From: Nitrospinota bacterium
GTDB taxonomy: Bacteria; Nitrospinota_A; UBA7883; JACRGQ01
DNA length: 64,000 nt
Direction of reading: 5' to 3'
NCBI GenBank assembly: GCA_029881495.1
Contig: JAOUMJ010000003.1
Location: 62,001-126,000, forward strand
Notes under the pieces: model-generated
The model's database searches: none
The model's input: only the letters and a program-made list of their open reading frames with translations
Told to the model about the DNA's origin: nothing
In this document: one piece after another, positions 54,851 to 61,540 of the stretch
How positions within the stretch are numbered: the first letter of the stretch is position 1
Layout: each line of letters begins with the position of its first letter
Translations under genes and position numbers: made by a program

Positions 54851-55180
54851 TTGGAAATGAACATAAGTAGATTTTTAACATTGATTGCTGTTGCAGTTGT
54901 AGCCGTTGCTCCAGCCTCTTTCGCTTCCGAAGGCGGCGCCGCAAGCGGTTCGATGAGCTATATGGCTCTTGGCTGTGTTGTCGGTCTCGGTCTCGCCGCT
55001 CTTGGCGGTGGTATCGGCATGGGTCAGGCCATTTCCGGAACTCTTGGCGCTATGGCAAGAAACCCCGGATTTTATTCAAAGCTTTTCCCGAACTTCCTTA
55101 TCGGTATGGCTCTTATCGAGTCGCTCGTTATCTACACGCTCGTAGTTGTACTCATTCTCCTTTACGCAAATCCTTTATAG
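54851..55180 (+). CDS. atpE: ATP synthase subunit c with N-terminal signal peptide
   Basis: A 109-residue c subunit. The first 25 residues look like a cleavable signal peptide (ending ASFAS), then helix 1 with GGGIGMGQAISG, the polar loop ARNPG, and helix 2 with the ion-binding Glu90 (LIESLVIY) and ending LLYANPL. The position that binds Na+ through Gln in Ilyobacter-type rings is Met57 here, so H+ coupling is likelier. TTG 54851 sits 5 bases after GGAGGG; ATG 54857 is alternative. Last gene of the F0 cluster. Confidence 0.93.
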   Translation: MEMNISRFLTLIAVAVVAVAPASFASEGGAASGSMSYMALGCVVGLGLAALGGGIGMGQAISGTLGAMARNPGFYSKLFPNFLIGMALIESLVIYTLVVVLILLYANPL

Positions 55181-55191
55181 AATCGATGTTT

Positions 55192-55222
55192 GCAGTGGAT
55201 AGGGCAATGCCCTGTCCACTGC
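55192..55222 (+). other. Strong RNA hairpin between atpE and etfB
   Basis: A 14-base stem, GCAGTGGATAGGGC with GCCCTGTCCACTGC (one G-U pair), closed by a 3-base AAT loop. It starts 12 bases after the atpE stop. No U run follows, so it may protect the atpE mRNA 3' end or partially end transcription before the ETF genes. Confidence 0.65.
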
Positions 55223-55247
55223 ACTATACTGGCACCGGAGGTTCAAA

Positions 55248-56081
55248 CTGATAAAGGTAATTGTTTTTATAAAACAGGTACCAGACACCAGTTCAAAAGC
55301 TGGTGTAAATCCCGACGGCACTATCGACAGGGCCAGGGCAAAAAGGATGCTTAATCCATTCGACCGATACGCCCTTCAAAAAGCGCTGGAACTTAAAGAG
55401 CGCAACGGCGCTGAAATTACAGCCGTCACAATGGGCCCTCCCCCCGCTATTGAAGTCCTCGTTGACGCGTTTGAATACGGCGCGGATTACGGAATCCTTC
55501 TTACAGACAAACGTCTTGCCGCGAGCGATACTCTTGCCACCGCGTTCGCTCTGCACAAGGTGGTTCACTATATCGAAAAATACGATATCCTCTTTACCGG
55601 TCTTCAGACCACCGATGGCGATACCGCCCAGGTCGGTCCCCAGATAGCCGAAAGGATGGATATTCCCCAGATTACATACTGCGAAGAGCTTTCAGTTGAA
55701 AACAACACTGTTAAGGCCCGCCGTGTTATCGAAGGGGGACATCAGGATATTGAATCAAGTTTTCCAATACTAATAACGGTTGCCAACAGCGCAACCCCGC
55801 TTGGACAGAAAAAATTCAGCGACGTCGCCAGGGTAAAGGAGATGCTCCGCCACCCTGACGAGAGAAACAGAAGAATTAAATCTGTAAACCTCGACGACAT
55901 CAAGGCCGACCCTACCCGTATTGGCCTGGTCGGAAGTCCGACCGTTGTCGGAAAAACATGGAAACTGGGTGACATCGGGGGGAGTTGTACCATGTTCCAA
56001 GGGGAATCGGTGGAACGTGAAGTAACGGAACTTATGGAACATCTGATTAACGACAATCGCGGCATTGAGGAGCTTATCTAA
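55248..56081 (+). CDS. etfB: Electron transfer flavoprotein beta subunit (second copy), CTG start
   Basis: A 277-residue EtfB. In-frame codons from CTG 55248 encode IKVIVFIKQVPD, the conserved EtfB N terminus, and no ATG, GTG or TTG lies between the in-frame stop at 55200 and Met 33 further in. GGAGG at 55237-55241 is 6 bases before the CTG, so CTG is probably the start. The nucleotide region reads TTDGDTAQVGP, the form found in electron-bifurcating or FixA-like ETFs, with MGPPPA and DTLATA nearby. The gene overlaps etfA by TAATG. Confidence 0.88.
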   Translation: MIKVIVFIKQVPDTSSKAGVNPDGTIDRARAKRMLNPFDRYALQKALELKERNGAEITAVTMGPPPAIEVLVDAFEYGADYGILLTDKRLAASDTLATAFALHKVVHYIEKYDILFTGLQTTDGDTAQVGPQIAERMDIPQITYCEELSVENNTVKARRVIEGGHQDIESSFPILITVANSATPLGQKKFSDVARVKEMLRHPDERNRRIKSVNLDDIKADPTRIGLVGSPTVVGKTWKLGDIGGSCTMFQGESVEREVTELMEHLINDNRGIEELI

Positions 56082-57154
56082 TGGCCGGTACAAAGAACGT
56101 CGTTGTCATAGCCGAACAGCTGCAAGGCTCCATGCAGAGGGTCACCTTTGAGCTCCTTGGAGCGGCGAGGAGCCTAGCAAACAAGCTGAATACCGGCGTT
56201 ACGGCCTACCTTATCGGCAACAAAATATCAGGTCAGGCTGAAACGCTGATACATGGCGGAGCGGATGAAGTTTTTGTTGCCGACGACCCGCAGTTGGAAG
56301 AGTATGCCAACCTCCCGTATCGGCGCGCCGTTATTGCCATATTGGAGCATGTTTCCGAGGCACCCCCTATCGTCCTTATGGGGGCAACCACTATCGGACG
56401 CGACCTCGCCCCCAGGATTGCCGCCTACCTCGAAACTGGACTGACTGCCGATACGACCGAACTGGATATAGGCGACTATGTGCATAAGGGGAAAGCCGAC
56501 CCTACCAAAACAGGGGAATACAAAAATATTCTTTACGCTATACGCCCCAGTTTCGGCGAATCGTTGAAAGCAAGGATCCTCGGCCCATGGAAAAACCCGC
56601 AGATGGCTACCGCGCGCATCGGGGTTATGGAGAGATTGCCGATGGACAAATCGAGAAGAGGCTCCGTCACGAAGGTGCCTGTGACCTTTCAACCCTCCGA
56701 TTTCAGGGTAAAGGTGATAGAGACTGTCCGGGATGTATCAGCAACCGTTAATATTACGGAGGCCGATGTGATAGTTTCAGGCGGTTTCGGCCTCGGCGGA
56801 CCCGAAGGTTTCGAGGTAGTAAAGGATCTCGCCTCCGTTTTCAAGAATTCCGTAGTAGGAGCGAGCAGGAGGGCGGTAGATTCCGGCTGGATCCCGTATG
56901 CCCATCAGGTGGGACAAACAGGCAAGACAGTAAGACCTTCACTGTATATTGCGCTCGGTATTTCGGGAGCGATACAGCACAGGGTCGGAATGGTGAACTC
57001 CAAGACTATAATCGCTGTAAACAAGGATCCTGACGCTCCGATCTTCAAATTCGCCCATTACGGCATCGTTGGCAACCTGTACGATGTTGTGCCTGTTCTT
57101 AAAAAGGCGTTCCAGGAGACATTAACAAAATCGAAAGTTGCATCGGGAAAATAG
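56081..57154 (+). CDS. etfA: Electron transfer flavoprotein alpha subunit (second copy)
   Basis: A 357-residue EtfA, longer than the first copy (311). The N-terminal domain begins VVVIAEQLQG; the FAD domain shows VSGGFGLGGPEGF, GASRRAVDSGW, HQVGQTGKTV and LGISGAIQH. An insert near residues 130-150 (DYVHKGKADPTKTGEYKNI) accounts for the extra length. It partners with the upstream EtfB and is followed, after one base, by an ETF:quinone oxidoreductase-like gene. The start overlaps the etfB stop (TAATG). Confidence 0.94.
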   Translation: MAGTKNVVVIAEQLQGSMQRVTFELLGAARSLANKLNTGVTAYLIGNKISGQAETLIHGGADEVFVADDPQLEEYANLPYRRAVIAILEHVSEAPPIVLMGATTIGRDLAPRIAAYLETGLTADTTELDIGDYVHKGKADPTKTGEYKNILYAIRPSFGESLKARILGPWKNPQMATARIGVMERLPMDKSRRGSVTKVPVTFQPSDFRVKVIETVRDVSATVNITEADVIVSGGFGLGGPEGFEVVKDLASVFKNSVVGASRRAVDSGWIPYAHQVGQTGKTVRPSLYIALGISGAIQHRVGMVNSKTIIAVNKDPDAPIFKFAHYGIVGNLYDVVPVLKKAFQETLTKSKVASGK

Positions 57155-57155
57155 G

Positions 57156-58871
57156 ATGAGCAGAATCGAATATGATGTTTTATTTGTAGGCGGCGGTCCC
57201 GCGTCCCTCTCCGCCGCGCACAGGCTAGTGGACCTCTCCCTGAAAAATGGCGGAAAGATAAAAATCGCGATACTGGAAAAGGGGAAAGACTTCGGCAACC
57301 ACTCCCTCAGCGGAGCGGTAAGCAATCCACGCTCGATAAAAAAACTCTTCCCCGATTACAAGGAACAGGGATTCCCGGTTGAAGGTGTATGCTCATCCAG
57401 TTACCTGACCCTCCTCGGACTGAAGAGATCGTGGAACATCCCATCCCCCTTCTCTCCTCCTGAGATGAACAAAAAGGGTTACCTTATCCTCTCCCTCAGC
57501 AATGTAACATCCTGGATGGCCTTAAAACTTGAGGAGAAGGTGAAGGACAATACGGATGTCATTGTGGACCTCTATCGCGGGTTTCCTGCCACAGAGGTTG
57601 TATATGAAGGGGAGAAAATCGTAGGCGTACAGGTCGACAACACCGGTAATCCCGAAAAGGACAACTGCTATGCGGGCGTTACCGTGTTCGGGGATAGAGG
57701 TTTCCTCTCGAAGGATATCATCAAGAAATTCAATCTTGCCAACTCCAGCCAGACCTGGGCCGTTGGTGTGAAGGAGGTTTGGGACGTCGCGAACGACTAT
57801 TCAGGCAAGGTGTGGCACACCCTCGGATACCCTCTGCTGGATGGAACGTTTGGAGGGGGCTTTATATATGGTCTTTCTGACAAAAAACTGGCCATAGGAT
57901 TGGTCGCCGGGCTTGATTCGGAAAATCCCTCCCTACGGCCTCCACAACTGCTTCAGAACCTAAAAAAACACCCTATGATTCAGAAGATGCTAAAAGGTGG
58001 GAAAATATCCAGATACGGAGCTTCCGTCATCCCTGAGGCCGGTTACTACGCCCTCCCCTCCAAGTTCGCTCTGGATGGCGCGATGATAATCGGCGATGCG
58101 CTTGGGGTGATGGATATAAAAGGCTTCTCTGGCGTCGATAAGGCGATGGAGAGCGGAATGACAGCCGCTGAGGTCTTATATGATGCTGTACAAAAACGTG
58201 ATTATTCCGGGGCCACACTCGGCAATTTTAAGATAAAATTGATGTCCGAAAGCTGGGTTGGGCCTGAGCTTAACAGATCCCGTTATTACAGATGGACCTT
58301 CCATGAGATGAAAGAACTTCTTTCTGACATCCTCCCCTCATTCCTGAAAAGGATGGATTCCGTAGGCCCATACCTGGGAGGGATCCTTACGCTTCTTGGC
58401 GACCCGGGAATAGCTGGAAAGGGATTATCCGCGCTTCGTTTAATGAACGGTATGGCCGATAAGGGGGAGATTAAATACGCTGAAGACCATATACAGAATA
58501 GAGCCGATTACAAGGCCAAAGGCGAAGTAGAGCCTGGCGGATACAACAAATCCACCGTTTACTCGACCGCAGATATCGTCTTTTACGCGCATACTCATTA
58601 CCATGAGGGGAACAGGCATATAGATGAATTCAGCGTCGAGGTATGCAGAAAATGTATCGGCAAATTCAGTGCCAGCGGAAATAGCGTACCGTGCGTTGGC
58701 GATTGTACCGCAGAAGTGCACGAGATTCTCGATAGCGGTGGCGAAAAATCGCACCATATGAATTTGGAAAACTGTGTCCAATGCCGGACTTGCGAAATCG
58801 TCTGCCCTGAACAGAACCTTCGGGTCAACCCTGCCCTGCATGGTAGCGGTCCTGATTTTAATGGATTATAA
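57156..58871 (+). CDS. ETF:quinone oxidoreductase-like flavoprotein with [4Fe-4S] domain
   Basis: A 571-residue protein: FAD-binding GGGPASLSAAHRL at about residue 12, FGNHSLSGAVSNP, VKEVW and a GDALGVMD...IKGFSGVDKAMESG region that matches human and bacterial ETF-QO, and a C-terminal ferredoxin-type domain with CVQCRTCEIVCP. ETF-QO moves electrons from reduced ETF to membrane quinone. The fused iron-sulphur part replaces separate FixX. ATG 57156 is one base after the etfA stop. Last gene of the second ETF operon. Confidence 0.9.
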   Translation: MSRIEYDVLFVGGGPASLSAAHRLVDLSLKNGGKIKIAILEKGKDFGNHSLSGAVSNPRSIKKLFPDYKEQGFPVEGVCSSSYLTLLGLKRSWNIPSPFSPPEMNKKGYLILSLSNVTSWMALKLEEKVKDNTDVIVDLYRGFPATEVVYEGEKIVGVQVDNTGNPEKDNCYAGVTVFGDRGFLSKDIIKKFNLANSSQTWAVGVKEVWDVANDYSGKVWHTLGYPLLDGTFGGGFIYGLSDKKLAIGLVAGLDSENPSLRPPQLLQNLKKHPMIQKMLKGGKISRYGASVIPEAGYYALPSKFALDGAMIIGDALGVMDIKGFSGVDKAMESGMTAAEVLYDAVQKRDYSGATLGNFKIKLMSESWVGPELNRSRYYRWTFHEMKELLSDILPSFLKRMDSVGPYLGGILTLLGDPGIAGKGLSALRLMNGMADKGEIKYAEDHIQNRADYKAKGEVEPGGYNKSTVYSTADIVFYAHTHYHEGNRHIDEFSVEVCRKCIGKFSASGNSVPCVGDCTAEVHEILDSGGEKSHHMNLENCVQCRTCEIVCPEQNLRVNPALHGSGPDFNGL

Positions 58872-58896
58872 AATCAGCATTCAAACTATTAATTTC

Positions 58897-58926
58897 TTTA
58901 CAAATGTCATTCGAATGTGTTAAAAA
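58897..58926 (+). promoter_or_regulatory. Weak promoter upstream of rpsO
   Basis: TTTACA (58897-58902) and TAAAAA (58921-58926) with an 18-base spacer. The -10 is weak, and the distance to the ATG is 38 bases. Listed as a candidate because rpsO needs a start separate from the ETF operon. Confidence 0.3.
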
Positions 58927-58964
58927 TTAGCACTTAAATTTTACGGAGAAAAAAAGAAGAGATT

Positions 58965-59234
58965 ATGGCACTAGCAAAAGAAGATAAAACAGCTTTAATA
59001 GACAAATTTAAAACGGGTGAAAAAGATACCGGTTCACCGGAAGTACAGGTTGCGATTCTTAGCAATCGTATAAGCTATCTCACCGAGCATTTTAAAACCC
59101 ATAAAAAGGATCATCACTCCAGGAGAAGGCTATTAGCTCTGGTAAATAATCGAAAAAAGCTTCTTAACTACTTGAAAAAGAAAGAAGAAGGTCGATACCT
59201 TAAGCTTATAGAAGAACTTGGAATCAGAAAATAG
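58965..59234 (+). CDS. rpsO: 30S ribosomal protein S15
   Basis: An 89-residue S15, full length for the family, with [16 protein letters not shown] and the C-terminal basic [21 protein letters not shown] that contacts 16S rRNA. It is followed by an intrinsic terminator and then pnp, the classical rpsO-pnp pairing. Autoregulation through its own mRNA leader is known in E. coli; the sequence here does not show it clearly. Confidence 0.97.
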   Translation: MALAKEDKTALIDKFKTGEKDTGSPEVQVAILSNRISYLTEHFKTHKKDHHSRRRLLALVNNRKKLLNYLKKKEEGRYLKLIEELGIRK

Positions 59235-59247
59235 ATTTGCTTTTCAC

Positions 59248-59270
59248 TCCGCCATTCGGCGGATGTTTTT
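59248..59270 (+). terminator. Intrinsic terminator of rpsO
   Basis: Stem TCCGCC/GGCGGA with a 4-base ATTC loop, followed by TGTTTTT. It lies 14 bases after the rpsO stop and ends in T-rich sequence, the normal Rho-independent form. Some readthrough into pnp may occur. Confidence 0.75.
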
Positions 59271-59340
59271 CCCTCTGGTTTTCCAGCGGGAACAATATAA
59301 AGTATCAATATTTGCGGAAAACTAGAGGAGAAATTATCAC

Positions 59341-61455
59341 ATGAAATCCCGAGTGGAAACCAATATCGGACACTCTGTCTATTCGATAGAGACCGGTGAA
59401 ATGGCCAGACAGGCCGGCGGAGCAGTACTGGTCCAATTTGGAGAATCAATCGTTTTTGCTTCTGCCACGGCTGAAGAGGCGCCAAAGGAAGGTTTTGACT
59501 TCTTCCCTTTAACAGTAGATTACCGGGAGAAATTTTACGCCGCCGGCAGGATTCCTGGCGGTTTTTTCAAGCGTGAAGCGAGGCCGACGGAAAAAGAAAC
59601 GCTTGTCTGTAGACTTACCGACAGGCCGCTTCGTCCCCTCTTCCCGAAGGGATTCCAGAACGAAACGCAGATCCTTCTTTACGCGCTTTCACATGACGGT
59701 GAAAACGATACCGACGTTTTGGCCGTAACTGCGGCCTCCGCGGCGCTATGCATATCAAATATCCCTTTTATCGAGCCTGTAAGCGCTATCAGAGTCGGTT
59801 ATCTGGACGGGAAATTCATCGTGAACCCAACCCTGAAACAGCGGGATGAATCCAAGCTCGACATGATAGTCGGCGGAACAGCCAGCTCCATAACGATGGT
59901 CGAAGGGGAAGTAAAGGAACTGACGGAAGCCGTAATGGTGGAAGCACTTCAGGTTGCCCATACTGAAATTAAAAAACTTTGCGCTATTCAGAAAGAGCTG
60001 GCGGACAAAGCCGGCAAGAAGGAAAAACTGACCTTCACCGAGCCTGTAAAAGACACTCATTGGCACGATAAGATCGCAAGCGGGTACTCCGCCCAGATCA
60101 AAACTGCCGTATCTACCCCTGAAAAGGATCTGAGAAGCAAAAACCTCTCAGCTCTCAGGACTGAAATCATCGAAGCATTGACAACCGAGGAAGAGCGTGC
60201 CGTGCATAAAGGCGCGATCAAGGATGCATTCGGCGATCTGCAAAAGGAGATAGTCCGCAAGATGATCCTTGAGGAGGGTAAAAGGGCCGATGGACGCGGA
60301 CTTGCCGACGTCCGTCCTATCACCATCCGCACGGGAGTACTGCCACGAACACACGGTTCTGTCCTCTTTACAAGGGGCGAAACGCAGGCTCTGGTTGTCT
60401 GTACGCTTGGCTCGGGAAAAGATGAGCAGATGTTCGACAACATCGAGGGGAAAGTTTATAAACGATTTATTTTTCACTACAACTTCCCCCCTTTCTCCGT
60501 AGGTGAAGTAAAGTTTGCTGGCGGCCCGGGACGCCGCGAAATCGGTCATGGCGCCCTTGCGGGTCGTGGTGTACAGTTCTGCCTTCCCGATCCTGAAGAG
60601 TTCCCTTACACGGTCAGGATAGTTTCTGAAATATTTGAATCAAACGGATCTTCATCCATGGCTTCCGTCTGTGGAGGTTCACTAGCCCTTATGGATGCGG
60701 GTGTAAAGATCAAAGCACCGGTTGCAGGCGTTGCCATGGGGCTTGTAGCTGAAGGGAACAAGACCGCCATCCTGACAGATATCCTCGGCCTTGAGGATGC
60801 GTTAGGTGATATGGATTTCAAGGTTGCCGGAACCAAAAACGGCATTACAGCTATTCAGATGGATATTAAAGTTGCGGGGATATCTGCCGACTTAATGTCT
60901 AGCGCTCTTGATCAGGCTCTAAAGGCAAGGCTACATATCCTCAATGAAATGGAAAAAGCTATGCCGGCGCCAAGGGCTGAAGTATCGCCATTTGCTCCGA
61001 AGATGATTACCATGAACATCCCCGCGGATATGATGGGGATGGTTATCGGACCTGGCGGAAAGAATATCCGCGGCATAACAGAAGCAACCGATGCTACCGT
61101 CGACCTTGAAGACGGCGGACTTGTAAAAATATTCGCCCTCAATGCCGAAAATGCCAACAAGGCGAAGGAGATGATAGAAGCGATGGTTCGAATACCAGAG
61201 GTTGGTGAATACTACCTCGGTAAAGTGGTAAAGATAATGGACTTCGGAGCATTTGTTGAAATAGCCCCCGGAACCCAGGGCCTCGTCCATATCTCCCAGT
61301 TCTCCCGCAACAAGATTCGAACCGTGGAAGATGTCATTTCCGAAGGTGAAGAGCTTTGGGTAAAGATAATTGAAATAGACCAAAGGTCGAAGAAGATACG
61401 TCTCAGCCATCTTGAAGCTGTTGAAGACGGCAAGCCTGAAATCTCACGCAATTAA
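59341..61455 (+). CDS. pnp: Polyribonucleotide nucleotidyltransferase (PNPase)
   Basis: A 704-residue PNPase: two RNase PH domains (FKREARPTEKETLVCRL and the second with EIGHGALAGRG), a KH domain around GMVIGPGGKNIRGI (near 567), and a C-terminal S1 domain (GKVVKIMDFGAFVEIAPG). It degrades RNA 3' to 5' by phosphorolysis. ATG 59341 follows GAGGAGAA. It is the usual downstream partner of rpsO. Confidence 0.97.
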   Translation: MKSRVETNIGHSVYSIETGEMARQAGGAVLVQFGESIVFASATAEEAPKEGFDFFPLTVDYREKFYAAGRIPGGFFKREARPTEKETLVCRLTDRPLRPLFPKGFQNETQILLYALSHDGENDTDVLAVTAASAALCISNIPFIEPVSAIRVGYLDGKFIVNPTLKQRDESKLDMIVGGTASSITMVEGEVKELTEAVMVEALQVAHTEIKKLCAIQKELADKAGKKEKLTFTEPVKDTHWHDKIASGYSAQIKTAVSTPEKDLRSKNLSALRTEIIEALTTEEERAVHKGAIKDAFGDLQKEIVRKMILEEGKRADGRGLADVRPITIRTGVLPRTHGSVLFTRGETQALVVCTLGSGKDEQMFDNIEGKVYKRFIFHYNFPPFSVGEVKFAGGPGRREIGHGALAGRGVQFCLPDPEEFPYTVRIVSEIFESNGSSSMASVCGGSLALMDAGVKIKAPVAGVAMGLVAEGNKTAILTDILGLEDALGDMDFKVAGTKNGITAIQMDIKVAGISADLMSSALDQALKARLHILNEMEKAMPAPRAEVSPFAPKMITMNIPADMMGMVIGPGGKNIRGITEATDATVDLEDGGLVKIFALNAENANKAKEMIEAMVRIPEVGEYYLGKVVKIMDFGAFVEIAPGTQGLVHISQFSRNKIRTVEDVISEGEELWVKIIEIDQRSKKIRLSHLEAVEDGKPEISRN

Positions 61456-61464
61456 TAACTGAAT

Positions 61465-61491
61465 AAAGCGCCGGCTAACTACCGGCGTTTT
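61465..61491. terminator. Bidirectional terminator between pnp and the radical SAM gene
   Basis: CGCCGG (61469-61474) pairs with CCGGCG (61482-61487) around a 7-base loop. AAAG before and TTTT after extend the stem and give a U run on both strands. It can end pnp transcription from the left and the radical SAM gene from the right; the gene stops are at 61455 and 61541. Confidence 0.75.
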
Positions 61492-61540
61492 AAATTAATT
61501 CCAGGTAGAAATCCCAATACCAGGTAACTCGCGGGGTTTA

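Noticed and set aside
54851-55180. Na+-binding signature in the c subunit (Gln, Glu-Ser and Tyr)
   Set aside because: Aligning from the ARNPG loop, the Gln is two residues off the Na+-site position, which is Met57. The Glu90-Ser-Tyr part alone is also seen in H+ rings.
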